Assembly (NCBI GenBank): GCA_021234155.1
Contig: JAJEKV010000547.1
Location: 1-64,000, forward strand
Direction: 5' to 3'
Length of the DNA: 64,000 bases
From: Isoetes taiwanensis
Lineage: Eukaryota > Streptophyta > Lycopodiopsida > Isoetales > Isoetaceae
The notes beneath the pieces are model-generated. The model was not told the origin of the DNA. It worked only from the letters and a program-made list of their open reading frames with translations, and ran no database searches. Below are positions 1 to 12,800 of this stretch, one piece after another. Position numbers and translations under genes: made by a program. Each line of letters starts with the position of its first letter. Position 1 is the stretch's first letter.

Positions 1-3000
1 TTATCATGTCAGGTAACCCTTGTTTTATTTGAATCCCAAAGGCTTAAGGAAAATTGCTCTGTCGCTTTTGCAGAGGGACTACAAGAATGCCTTCATGCCT
101 GGCAAGAAGTGGTTGAAAGGAAAAGCGCAATTGCCGAGCTAAGAATCATTCACTGGATAATAGCTATCCCTTACAGGTTTTAAACGAGGCGCTTCCAGCA
201 ATACCAATGGCTACACATGAAAAATTAAAGGCGCCAATTCGAAGTGTTCTTGACACAAATGAAACATATTTACCGCTACCAAACTTCAGAAGAAGACACT
301 GGGTCATTTTGCAGGAATCGTTAAATGCAGCTGAGCTGGGGGAAGGACATCTTCTCCTCACGATTTACGAAAATTACCTCATTGCCATCTTCAGGACCCA
401 AGTCACATTCTTGCACAAGTTGATGGGTGAGACTAGAAACATCTGAGAACAGTCTTGGGAGAACATGGATCTAACAGGTTGGGAGGTTACCGAAGTTACC
501 TGCAGCTTCTTGCAATACAGTGGCAGCTATTTGCGGCAACTGTCGCATCCCCAACAGCCTTGGCAATTGATTTCCCAATTATAGGAAGAGCAACAGGTAC
601 CATTGATTCAAATCTGCTCTTTCCTAGGCTTCAGCCTTCCATTTGTTGTGAGGATGGCTCCTTTCATGTATTGGTTTTAGGAGTCTGGGAGTCTAGCCAT
701 AGAGGTGACCCATGAGTGGTCTAGAACTCAGCATTTTCCTTTTGAAGGGTTATTTGCAGAAGATGGCTAAAGGCGCTAAAACTAAATCTTCATCTTCATT
801 TTTCACCATGTCTTAGGTGCTGCATCACAGGAAACAGGTAGCGGTTGCTTGGATAAGTCATCATCCTTGGATGAAGTGTGGGAAGTGACTTGATTTGGAG
901 GGTATGTATGCATTCATTTCCTCGTTTTACAAGTAGCAGGGGTGCAGGAGCCTTTCAGCCTCATTTGTCTGCACTCAGAACTGCTGGCTTTATTGAGTGT
1001 CATCCCTGGACTTTTCCATCACTTTACTTACCGACTTTTTGATCTCACAGAAGCTGCCCCAGCTGGAGTGGCTTTTGCGTGTCATGCATGGAGGGATTTT
1101 CCTTTGCAGTTGTCTATCAAGCAGCTAAAATCTCTTCTATTTATTTCGTTTTTGTAGTCGCTTTAAGCATCCGCACGGACCACTCCATTAGCATGCCAAG
1201 CAATGGACTGCTTTTTGCTTTCTAACAACCTGTACATAACATCTCTCAATGGGGAGTCTTACAAAAGCAATATAGTGAAATAATTTGTGAATGATATAAT
1301 ACGTTTTTCAGCTCTATAAAAGTGGAATTGCATTTTTGAATTAGATTCCTCTCTCTCTTGGCAAGTTAGGTCACCACTCTTCCACTTGACTGCAGCAAAA
1401 GCCCACCAGTACTTACCAGAAATTCCTCTTCCTCTAATCCATCCCCACTTGCTCCGAGGCCCTGGGTTACTAGCATTATTAAGCCCGTAACTCGGCTTGC
1501 ATGCCAAACTTTAGGCGCGTCCTGCTGGGGGCAGTGAGAAACATGATTCACGGCTACATGCGATAATAACGAGAAAGAATAGGCAAATTACACAACAAAA
1601 TAACCACCTCCTAAGGCACGTGGGCGGGGATCGTTTAAATCAAGTAATCCATCAACTGCTCCGGCTATAATCTCTGCACATACTTTGCGAGATGTTGGTA
1701 GAGATGCTCTGGTGCCATCTGGTTTAGAAGAGCTTTATAGATATGCATTCTTTTTTTCAGCCACGTCACAAGATTTGCTTCCTCTGGGCTGACGTCAGTT
1801 ATGAAAGTCAAGAGATCCTTTATATGTAAGAAGACAAATAAAGACCAGACTCCTCGTTCAACAAATCTCTACCTTGGGGAATAGTTGGTACGTTCATTTT
1901 CTTTATGACACCTGTAGAAGGTAACAACTTACAACAGCAGCTGGTGGCGCAATAATCATTCAGCACAAAATGAGAGGCTTACCGACAAAACTGTGGCCAT
2001 GCTATGGTAGACTTTTGCTGCAAAGGGGAAAATTGCAATGCAAGTTAACAAGAAACGAAAACATTCTTAATAACAATCAGAAACCACGTTCATGGACAAT
2101 TCTCACTCTTAGAAGTATGGTCCCGAACAAAAACTTGCCATTTGGCTTATTTTTTTGTTGAATCATCCACTATGCAAGGAAAGGCAGATGGAACAGTATT
2201 CCTCTCCATTTGACGCGAGATCCTCTGCTGGTGTGGTTATTTGTTATTTAGCTTCTTTCATGTCTAGTAGGTTCATGGAGCATGATATGAGTGTTTCATT
2301 AGCGTATATTACAATATTTGAGAAAAATAAGTCCGTCTAATAGAGTGGAATCACCTGCTTAGCAACTGCCTGGTAATAGAGAAATGCTTGCCTCCTTACA
2401 ATTCGCGCCTTATCACGTAAAAGACTTCGTTAGAAGATTTTTGGGAATACAGCTGCAAGAAGATTATCAATCAGCATTCACTTGATCATAAGGTACACAC
2501 ACACTAGTTCCAAACTTTTGAACAAGACCTGACATATAGATATCAGGAAACATTAATATGCCCCTCAAAGTCTGGATTAGGTCATGGGACACTTCAGTGC
2601 GCAATATGTTATTTCTGGGGGTTCACTAAAATGATTTAATGTAAGAAGGGATGTTTCCTCCGTGATACCAGGATTGGTTTATCGTATTTTCTTTGAAGGG
2701 GATTCTGACTCAAATCAGTTCCTTAAAGCTAAAACAAATTGCATTTGCAATACGAGAATTTTTACACAGAATATAGTATCAATGTAAGGTGAAAGTTTGG
2801 TGAGGCACAGGATAATCTAAGAGCAACAAATATAAAGGTTGCAGAATAAATTATTTGGTAGCAGAATGAAATTTTCGCTCACTATAAGCACCCGCCTAAA
2901 GTTGAGGAAGCTTGGGAGGGCTATAAAATCACGAGAGTTGAAGTAAAAGCTGCTTCAAAAATAACCTGAAGGGACTCAAGGAGCTCTTCATACTTGAGAG

Positions 3001-3800
3001 CACAAAATCTCGTAATGCAGCGACTTAGAAGTCAGGAATGTAATTTCACACACAGACAAAAGATTAGTAACTGGGACCAGGAACATGCTGAAAGGGGTGA
3101 TAAATTGGTATTACAAAGAGGTGGAGCTATGTACAAAAGAGAAATCACAAAAGGTGATCAAGCATGGCTTCTGGAAACCAGTATGGGAGACCACTCCTTC
3201 CCTCCCTTTCAGCATACCACAGAGGGCTATACAGTCCAGCTGCAAGGCTGAGGTGCAGATGGCTTGAGACATAGGCCATGCTGGCTTCTTTAAACACTGC
3301 TCAGCCTATAGTGATATAAGTATGGAATACAGGTTGACTCAGCATAAGAGCTGTTCCAATGGCATAAGAAGGATGATACGCAGACGCACTTTGCACCAAA
3401 GATAGTATTTGGGGAAGAGGAACAAAGGGGCTCATAAAATTACAGGGATCTGGATGCTGGGAATGTGGATATGAAATACGCGCGCTTGGCTTTCGTTTCA
3501 TTTACTATCTAGGCAGCTCATCCGTACTTGGGTCATACCTTAAACTTTCATGTAAGATATTAAAGAGAGAAACAAGAAAAATAGGACAACAAAAGAGGTG
3601 ATCTGGAGATGTATACCCATATTAAGGCTGTAGCATAGCAGGATACAGTAATCAGTCATAGCAACCATGATGTTATTTTAGGTGCAGCTGATTCGCCGTA
3701 ACTCTCACTGAATTTCACCTGCCAGGACATATAAGCAGGCTCTTCGGGAACAAATTCAAAAAGGGCCAGTGATGCTTAGGAAGCTAATTCAACACATAAT
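1..3800. other. Flank downstream of CAP-D3-like gene; possible further minus-strand exons
   Basis: No intact gene is visible. The minus strand has short exon-like stretches bounded by plausible splice signals: one encoding DVSSLTHQLVQECDLGPEDG before a GTAATT donor (about 387-445), and one encoding FESMVPVALPIIGKSIAKAV and running to a GTAAC donor (about 500-625). They could be C-terminal exons of the CAP-D3-like gene or of another gene; I could not assign them. The open frame at 2994-3251 on the plus strand shows no recognisable domain. The rest appears to be non-coding. Confidence 0.3.
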
Positions 3801-3847
3801 AAATAAGGGGTGGAAGAGGAAACAAATTAAATGAGTGTTAGGCATTG

Positions 3848-6230
3848 CCTGAATGAAGGGGTGGAATGAAGCCTTTGCTAGCACCTTGTCGCCAGCAAGG
3901 CACAGCTTACCAAAAGGGTAACCCATGTCTGTGCATATACTGCTGATTCTAGTGGCACATTTATTATTGACCCATTCCTTGGGGACTGCATTTTGCTGTA
4001 AAAATCGATTATCCGGCCCAATTTTGCAGAAGGAACAGAAATAGCACTATTGCACCAACTGTAAAATAGAAAAAGCGGCCACAATGAGCTGGGAAAACGC
4101 ATCTTCAACCTCCATTGCTCTTTTCCTGATACTTCTTGCTGCTGTGCTTTGGAGTTACGAGGAATAAAGGGTATCCGCTGTGTTAACATCAACGGATGTT
4201 ATGAGGAATGCTCAAACTCAATAGATTTCTTCGAGCGCTTGTCAATACCGGCAACTACACCGCTGCCGCGTGGACAAGTTCTTCGAGCTTCTTCCAAAGT
4301 GGCGAGGCACCCGTCCCATAAAGTGTAAGAGATTACTTTTAGGATTGCATGGCATACCCGACCGCTGCAGAAGAAAAGAGGCAGCTTTCAGCACACACTG
4401 TCATAAGCTCTCCAAAGAAGGGGGTGTAAATGTCGCGCTTTGACCATGCATAAACTGAAAACTGTAATTAACGAGCACTAAAGATAATAATAAAGGCAGA
4501 CTGCTTTCTTTTACCTCTGCTGGATGCATGTCAAATGCTTCAACGTGTTTCAACAAGTGCGTCTGCAAGGTCAGCAGCCGTATCTGAGGGAAGTTCAACA
4601 GCTACATTTGCGGTGCTGGTCTGTAACAGAATGCTGCTGCGGAGCGCACTAGGAAGCCCAGAAGCAACAGACTCTCTCGCATTGTGCTCGCGGAACAGGA
4701 ACTAAAGCGGTACAGGGTTCGTAATTTCGTTATTCGATTTACCCTCCGTGACTTCCTTTGTCAAGAAGTTGCCAATGGCTCCTAGAAATGACCAATAATG
4801 GCCTTTGCAGGACATACTCAGAAATTTCAAGAAGGAGCCATGCACCTAATTTCTTTCTAATTTCAGCCGGCTCAATTCATATGATCTCTTCTTTAAAATG
4901 TCTGCTGGAAGTCACAAAGCTTTTGCAATGCTAAAGCTATGGTAGCTCTCAAAGAAGCCTTCTTTTGCCTAGACATGCACAAATCGTTTCACAACTGAGG
5001 CCGCGTTCACATCTGACATACCTTTGAGAAAATTTAGCACAGCTGGAGATATCACATTCTCTTCCAGATTTTCTGTAGTAAAACAGCTATGGCCGGTATT
5101 AGAGGATTTGGCGAGAAGATATTGCAGCGTCCGATCTAGCACAATTTCCTGAAAGAACCCCCAAGGCTTCTTCACGTATGCTTGTCTCATTACATCAGAG
5201 GTATGGGAAGGAAGAGCTGACTACGGCTTTCGCGTTACCTAACAGCGAGGCAACGCATTATCTCTTGAAAATCTTTTTAGTGACCTGAGATCAGATATAA
5301 GTTTCATCAGCTAAATGAAGGCGCATCATTATTTACATCAGAATATTAGGAATTACCGCCTCTGATAAACGCAACAAGGGCAGCCTTTCTAATGCTGATC
5401 ATGGCATCCGAACAAACCACACCCATTGCCTTGCAAACTCTCTTAGATCTGGTGATCTTCCCGTGGTAGTACGGATTTTGTTATCAATGTAAGTGCTGCC
5501 CCTTACATACCCAGCTGCTTTATCATCCTACCAGCATCTTTTTCGCGTGGCAGTGAACCTAAAATTACCTTAGCGGTGGGCACCTGGGCTGAGCAGAGTT
5601 GAGTGTTACCACTACCTGTGGAAGGGTCCATCAGCGAAAACCCCGTAGCTGGAGATAACATTACAGAATGGGTGTGGACAGCATTTCTGGGGCGCCAGCT
5701 GTTCCCTTGGAGGCATTGATGAGCATTCCGCGCAGAAACGGCACCAGCCCTTGCAGATAGATCTGCGGGGCCACTGGTTCTTTGATAAAAAATCAATACA
5801 AAAGCAATACCTGCAAGATTACTTACTTAGGAGCTCGAGCTCTAGTACGGGAATCTTGTCCCCGAACAGCTGCAGAAGAGTCTCCTAAACATGATATACC
5901 CACAAAGATTTTCTGTAGTATGTTCATAGCCTTAGATGGCTCTGCTTCGTCCATTTACATCCTCTGTATCAATGGGATCAACACATTCCAGCTTCTTAGT
6001 GGCGTGGAGTGCATACATTGTCTTTCATGCAGCGACTCTGCTCATCTTCGTGTACATCTCTGTGCAGCCCAGAGTGGATCGAGGGCAAGTTTTCTAGAAA
6101 AACAAGAGCAATATCTACTGCAAGTAATCTATGTTTTGGTTTCCTTTCGGCGTGGTTTAGCAACAAACTTACTGAACAAAAAGATAGCTGCGTTTGCGTG
6201 CAAAATGTCTCACTGGACTCTGCTAACAAT
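3848..6230 (-). pseudogene. CAP-D3: Condensin-II subunit D3 (CAP-D3)-like gene, degenerate, multi-exon
   Basis: CAP-D3 is the HEAT-repeat subunit of condensin II, acting in chromosome compaction. Reading the minus strand from high to low coordinates gives fragments in the order I recall for plant CAP-D3: RLLAVDIALVFLENLP (6083-6130); GDSSAAVRGQDSRTRARA in an exon at 5827-5951 ending at a GTAAGT donor; DAMISIRKAALVAF (5362-5427); FFQEIVLDRTLQYLLAKSS and ENVISPAVLNFLKGMSDVNA (4969-5190); KASLRATIALALQKLCDF (4897-4967); VELPSDTAADLADAL shifting frame into LLKHVEAFDMHPAE before a GTAAAA donor (4515-4611); and YAQTWVTL shifting frame into GKLCLAGDK (3848-3955). At least three single-base frame changes inside conserved blocks mark it as a pseudogene unless they are sequencing errors. 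The family match rests on remembered motifs and collinearity, not a search. Intron boundaries are approximate; N- and C-termini were not located with confidence. Confidence 0.72.
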
Positions 6231-6440
6231 GCGCCTCACTGCGTGTGTGCGCCATCATCAGGCCTTCAAGGCAGTGACACCCTGGAACAAGAAGCCAATA
6301 CTACAAATCCGAGATGGCATGGTTATCTTCGCCTTTCTGACATATCATTTGATAACAAAGTTTAGGCAAGCTGTTGAATCTGGTACTTATGCTGAGGGGC
6401 GGTCCATGAGTGAGAAGGATGGCTGCGAGATTGTAGAAGG

Positions 6441-7500
6441 CTACAGAAGAATCAAATGAGGAATTGCAGTTGACTGAGGAATCGCACCGTGATTACAGGT
6501 TTTAAAATTCAATTCGCTGAACATGCACAGACAAGATGGGGTTTCGACAGATTGAGAAAGTGATGGTGCGTGTGGAACAGCCTGCTCACAGGATTTTTGC
6601 GCGGGAAATGCGGTATCATCTAAGAGATCCTCGTTAAACGCCCAGAAATTCCAAGAACAATTGTAGTAGCTCAATCAAAAGAAGGAGGAGGTTCTGAAAA
6701 ACGGCACTAAGCTCCTGGTGGTCATACAAAAGACGGGAAACCTTGATTTACCGTGGCCAACTCATGCGATCAGGGCAGCAATGTCTTTGAAAAGGCACGA
6801 CAAGGAACGGGTTCGTCCATCAATTTTCCATATTACGGCATCATGTTCACGTTCTTGGTATAAGTCCCTTGCTCTTTTTTTCCTTTTTTTTAGTTTTTCC
6901 TGATAATTAGAAGGCCCTGCCTCATCGTTGGAAGGCTTTTACAATGGGCATGAACATCTAATACAGGCAGGGTTTGCAGAGTCTAAGAGAGAGGGCTAAA
7001 AGGCTGGCGGATATGGGCGAATCCTGAGCTAGTAATAATGCAGGAATACACTCTACCTCTTTCTATTGTTACACTTGACCCATCCACACTGTTCCATAGT
7101 CTAACTGGGACAAGCCATTGACGGTCGTCCCCTGAATTGTATTCGGCCTGTTTACGGGCCTTAGTTCTTCCCAAAGGGATCTTAACTCCCGCCATGTCTT
7201 TCCAGGAGAGGAGGAGAATGGCTTCCTAGCAAGGAAAACTGGAAGGGAGATGTTGGGAGACCCATTTTATCTGCTCAGAATATGAGAGCAAGAAGTCGAT
7301 TCCAGAAGAGAGGCCATATCCTGCTGTTCTTCGTCTTCCATGTCGAATAGAAGGAATGGCGTTGCCGCTTGCCAGGCGGGGATTTTACAGGAAAATAGAT
7401 GTGGGGGGAAGGAAGACCTGGATTTACAAACTGCAGCGGGTTTAGGAATTAAGTAGTCAGATTTTGTTGCTTCGACCAGCGGGTTGAAATTCATAATGCA
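6441..7500 (-). other. Unassigned minus-strand open frames upstream of CAP-D3-like remnant
   Basis: Three adjacent minus-strand open frames (6441-6674, 6983-7195, 7267-7494) show reasonable amino-acid composition. The middle one contains the segment AGVKIPLGRTKARKQAEYN. They lie where the 5' part of the CAP-D3-like gene should be, but I see no recognisable CAP-D3 N-terminal motif. They may be eroded 5' exons, a separate gene, or chance frames. Confidence 0.25.
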
Positions 7501-10500
7501 ATGTTGAGTTGCTCGTGTAGTAACAAACGTAGAAATATAACCTAAGAAGATTGTTCAAGGTTTTTGGTATTCGTATACAAAATCATAAACTTTGTTGACG
7601 ATTGGAATGCTTGATTCGGGAAAATAGTTAGAAATATAACACATATTTTGTTTTCGGAAGGTTTTAGAGATTAAGTGGGCTGCGGCCGATGTCATGCATC
7701 CCCATACTTTCCATTTCGGGGTCACCGAGGTGCCGCGGGGATGCCTTGTTTCTTCGCCTTGCCTCAAATCTCTTGGCGGTTTCAGGATCTGATGTAACCT
7801 TTCTTTGAGAGTTTAAAGCGAGAGTACACCAAAAGGTTGCAAGTTTGATTATTACGTTAAGAATACAAAAATCAAAGCTTGTAGTGTCATGAATGCATAA
7901 TGCGTTAAAAATCGGCAGCAGAAGCTCACGTAGACTCGCTAGATGGGGGGCAATGAGGCCCAGATGGTCTGGATTGAAGGGCCCAATGCAGATTATCCTT
8001 TCATGAACCTTTTTTCCACATTATCTATACGCACGGACTCTTGATTTTTACGCAACCGCGAGTCCATTTACATGCTATTGCAAAAATAAGAAAAGATGGA
8101 TTCAACTGCAGTGAGAAAGGTCTTTTTTTCCATGACTGGTTGTTCTTTCAAAGTAGCAATATCACCATGATGAGGGAATGTTTCAAATTATTCGAGAATG
8201 TCGGGGTAAGGCAAGGCATTGGTATCTTGTTGGGGTTGATTCCCCAAAGCTCTGGAAATTCTGTCCCGAGGAAGCACAGGTTGTACATGGGGCATTATTC
8301 GACACATAATAACCATTGGTTTGATTTTTTAAATGCCTCCTAACATTTTTGCAGGAGATTTTTTGAGCTTGAAATTTTTTAGAATTTTTGGTTGCCTTTG
8401 CCTACAGTGCGACCCTAAAATTTTAAACCCCTATATGGCTTAGGTCCTAACCACATGGGAACTACTGGGGTTTCGTAGAGGAAACCGGTAAAAGCTTTAA
8501 CTTCTTTCGAGGGGCTAAATCCCCTAATGTTGCCCCATCGACCTCCACAAGAAACCTCTACTTGAGCAACCATACAAATATCCTAAGTTTCATGACAACC
8601 CCCTCTACCCAGAAAAGCATTTACCTAGCACATTCTCCCCTTTGAGGCCCGGGGATATGCCTAGTATATTTTGGATATACATGGGAAGAGTTGTTGATCA
8701 ACGAGTGCTAATCTAGCTGAGCATGGCTTAGATTTGTTGAGGGAGGGGAATTGAAGTTGCCCGTAGGGGAACATAGCAAAAACACTAATTATAAATTAAA
8801 TGCATGCGGATACATTTGTTATTTGGATGTCAGTTAGGCTACTCTTCATACACCAAGGCACATGTATTCCAACTTTGTCAAAGATTTTTATATGAGGAGG
8901 ATTTCATTGCTCAATTTAAGATCTGAATGACACTTGATCACGACAAATTGTTTTGAACCATTTAAGGTTTTAAAATTTGGGATGCATGTTGTTGTAAACA
9001 ATCTAAGATTATGAATTAGGAAGCATGCTAGAGATTGAGGTCAAAACTAAGGGTTATAATGGCATTCTCTTCAATACCCTCAAGACCCTAACAAAAATAA
9101 TGGAACTTCGTCGGACAAGAAACTATGTACACGAGACATCGATTTCGTTTCATTTAAGGCCACAATATTTAATCTTAACCTAATTCGAATTTCTACATTT
9201 GCATCAACTTTTCTATGATCCCTCAATCTTTGGACTTTTAATTCATCGGTGATTCTTCAAGAATAAACAAGAGCAAGGAATATATGAAGTCTTAGAATTT
9301 TGGAGTCTTAGAAGGATTTTCGGGCTAATTTTCAGCCTTATCCACCAATCAAATGTTGACACATGTCAATTATTTTTGAGCGATAGATGCTGTTATTACG
9401 ATGTTTTTGGTCAACATTCCAAAAATTTGGTCTTCATTACGTAGTCTATTCTGCTTTACATTGGATTACGGAATGAATTCATCTCGGGCGTCACATGTCG
9501 GTCACGGATAGCTAAAATAGTCTTGACAACCTTTCATGTTAATTGAATAGCTGTCTAGTCCATTTTCGACCGGGGAAAAGGGCGGTGCAATTAAGGCCAT
9601 TTTGGCCCCCTAATAAGAACCCTACGCCTAATGACATCGGGCCCTTTTTCTTGGGTAAGAAAATCTCATATACAAAAAACAAGAATGAGGAAATAAATTT
9701 CAATCTTTATGAATCTTGCTCGACCATACAATGGATCTCTACAAGAAATGGTTATCTTAGCACTCATTATCAAAGGTTTTACTTAGTCTCGATAAAAAGC
9801 ATGTTATCCGATTATTGAATAAGCTGATTTCTCTAAAACTAATAAAAAGGCTCTTTTAATTCCTTCAACAAACCCTTGCTATGTTTTATAATGCGGAAAG
9901 GGCCTTTATGACTAAGAAAAAAAAAAGGATATGGCTTCCTTGTATCTTTCCATATAGGTTAGAAGCAAATCTTGTGATTGATCTTATTGCCTATGCAGAG
10001 ACCAAGTTAATTTTTTTTGATGTAACTTGGGTCAATCCGGCTCTTTTTGTTAGTCTACAAATTAGACCAAAATTCCACTAAGGAGTTTTTGATGTGTCCT
10101 TTCCTTCCTTGAATTCGTTATTACATTTAGCAATTTGCAAAACCTTCAAAACAAAAAATCAATGCTAATTGCAAAACAACATTGAATTATCGAGGAAGCT
10201 CCCATAACTTTCAAATCATACTAAATGGCAATGCTTAGGAAGGTGATGCCTTAGATTTCCACCAGGTTTGGTTTTGAATTTCATGATGGCTGCACTATAT
10301 TAGAATGGTCACATTTGGGCGGTCCCAGGACTCATGTTGTAAAATGGGACTCATGCGGGGAATAAATCAAGTTTTTGCATTATGATGCATCAAGAATAAT
10401 GTTCACAAAAAATCAGAAGGCCGGTATTGGCTTTTAAAATTGTTGTAATTTGACTTGTTATTGGCTTAGTTTCTAGTGCAAAGTTTGAGATTTCAAAGCC

Positions 10501-12800
10501 CCGAATAGCTTCGGCCGGAGATCAAAGCGAGAGCACTTCTTACTTCAAACTTGAGGGGCTATAGTTGAGCTTGAGAAAGCCATAGGTGGAGCTTGAGGGA
10601 ACGCCCTAGCTCGAAGAGGCCATACTCGAGCAGCGACACCATAAGCCGGATGTGTTTTCTAGTTTCGACTCATCATTTGATAAATGGAGGCCATTTTACT
10701 CCTTAAGTTTTTATTCACCAGAAATAAGTCTTCTTTTTAGGACAATAATAGGGCCCTAAAGTGATTACGCCCGCGTTCTTTTGGATTGAAATAATAGGGC
10801 TCGAAAAAAAGGTGGCAATCACATGTGACTCATTTTAATTAAATCGACTTTGACTAATTGTTGATGTTAGTTGAATCTTCAATTTCTTAGATCATAAAAG
10901 AAAAGCGGAATGAGTTTTCTTTGCTAAATGTCATTGAGGCTAATGGTCTCTAAGCCTTTAATTTCAGGAATTGAATGTATAATGGGCCTTAATCCAGTGT
11001 ACCATCCATTGTTTTTTAATAGAAATATAAATCTAAGCTTAACTAAAATTATTTATAAACTATTCTTGCCTATTATTTAGTAAAATTCCATGTTCCTTGT
11101 TGACCTTGAGTAACTCCTCCAAGAAGTCTTAGAGACAATCCTTCCTTCAAAAGATTGAACAGTAGCGACAATCTTAAAAAAAAAAAAATTGTGTCATCTT
11201 AATCTGTTAAGATGTTCATTTCAATTCATTTGAAAATGGCCCCAAATCTATCGAGATCTTGCATCTCAATTTGTTTTTTAAATCATACAGAGTCTGTGGA
11301 GGTCTTCTTGTCTTTACAATCATTACTAAAGATTCTAAACCACCTAACATATAACATTCATTAGTATATCACGTATTATAAATCATATCGGATGAATTTA
11401 AATTTTGCGAGCCTTCATTAATAATTTCAAAAATAGCAAAATGGTTATGATTTCTCCCTATTTAACTTCTTTTTTTTGGGCAAAGTTTGCTAACTTAACT
11501 CAATACTTTCAATAAAAAAAAGGTTGCGCTCCTTATCTTCATAAGTTGAGTATCTTTTCAGGTTCAAGTACTTCCTCTCATTCAAGTGGTTATGCATGTT
11601 CTATTTTTTGCTTTTATATAAAGTGGAGAATGACCAATATCAATAATTTTGTGGCAATGGTCTTTGCACCATCAGATATCTATGGCATAACACTTTCTTA
11701 GATTGTTTGGTAATATTCTTAAGTGATCGGTAAAGATGTTTTTGGCCGGTTTTGAAGCATTCACGGAGGCGTATGGGCGGCTTGCATTCATTCTCATATC
11801 GGGGCTTTGTTTTTTCTATCAAGTTTTGCAAGGCGCTGCTTGCATATGTCAATATGGGCGAAGCTTTGGCACAATTACAACTCAAGGTTGCGACTTTTCT
11901 AAAGTATTTACTCTCATGGCATTGGAATAGAATAGAATAGAATAGACATTAACGTCCCTTGTGCCGAGAATACGGACTTGTGTAGCGTAAGGTGAGCTCC
12001 CTAAAGGAGCTACTTTAGCATTGTGTTTTCCCATTCCCATTTTCCCATTTCCTCCACATTTGTTTGTATGAATGTATCTGTTGTATTTTTTTTGGAATTG
12101 GATCCTCACCCTTGCTTTCTTTTCCTCCTTTTCCCTGTGTTATTGATCATTAATCGTCCCACCCCCTTGAGTGTTAATTTGATGGGTCTATGACTTTCCC
12201 TTTTTCCGGTCGGCGGTCTGTAACATTAGTCCTACTACTCTTTCTCTTTGCTTGATTGTTGAATTACATAATCTACTATGCTCTTACCATGTGCATTCGA
12301 CTTCGTAAAGCTCCTTGATCCTCTCAATTTCTTCATTCCATTGGCTATGATTACCCCTATTGCTATGCGGACTTCGGCTGACATTTAAGCCTTTAGCGTT
12401 GACCTACTGCTTTATCCTCTGTATCTCTCTGCCATTCATTGTTGTTCTTCTTTGTGTATATTATCGGCCGTCCTTTTCATCAATGTTTCGTGCTTTGTGC
12501 TTTGTTCTTATGCTGGATTACGGCATTTAAATACCCCTGCTATTATTATTTTGTTCTTTCCATTTCATCATACTTTCCCCTAGGTCCGGCAACTCTAGCT
12601 TGTCCTTTGTTTGGCGGATAATATGCAATTATCGAGAATCATGTCTTGTTTGTTTTGCAATTGGACATTCAACACCATGTATCTTTTATTGATATCGAGA
12701 TGTAAAATACATGCGTTGCTAGCTATCTTGTTCTTTACATAGCAGTCGGGGCGCACTTCCCCTCCCTATCTTGAAATCCTTGTTCTTCCAACACGTGAAC
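7500..12800. other. Gene-free, repeat-derived AT-rich DNA
   Basis: No convincing gene. Open frames at 9543-9818 and 9881-10081 (plus) are lysine/aromatic-rich and short, without a recognisable family. A pentanucleotide run (AATAG, about four copies) lies at about 11924-11946. The AT-rich composition and broken frames suit decayed transposon DNA, but no element ends could be defined. Confidence 0.4.

Noticed and set aside
5782-6459. 225-codon plus-strand ORF
   Set aside because: It runs antisense across the CAP-D3-like exons (the RLLAVDIALVF and GDSSAAVRG blocks); its own composition shows no domain, so it is a shadow.
9543-10081. Possible plastid DNA insertion (lysine/aromatic-rich frames)
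   Set aside because: Composition vaguely resembles plastid ycf-type proteins, but no recognisable plastid gene segment or gene order was found.
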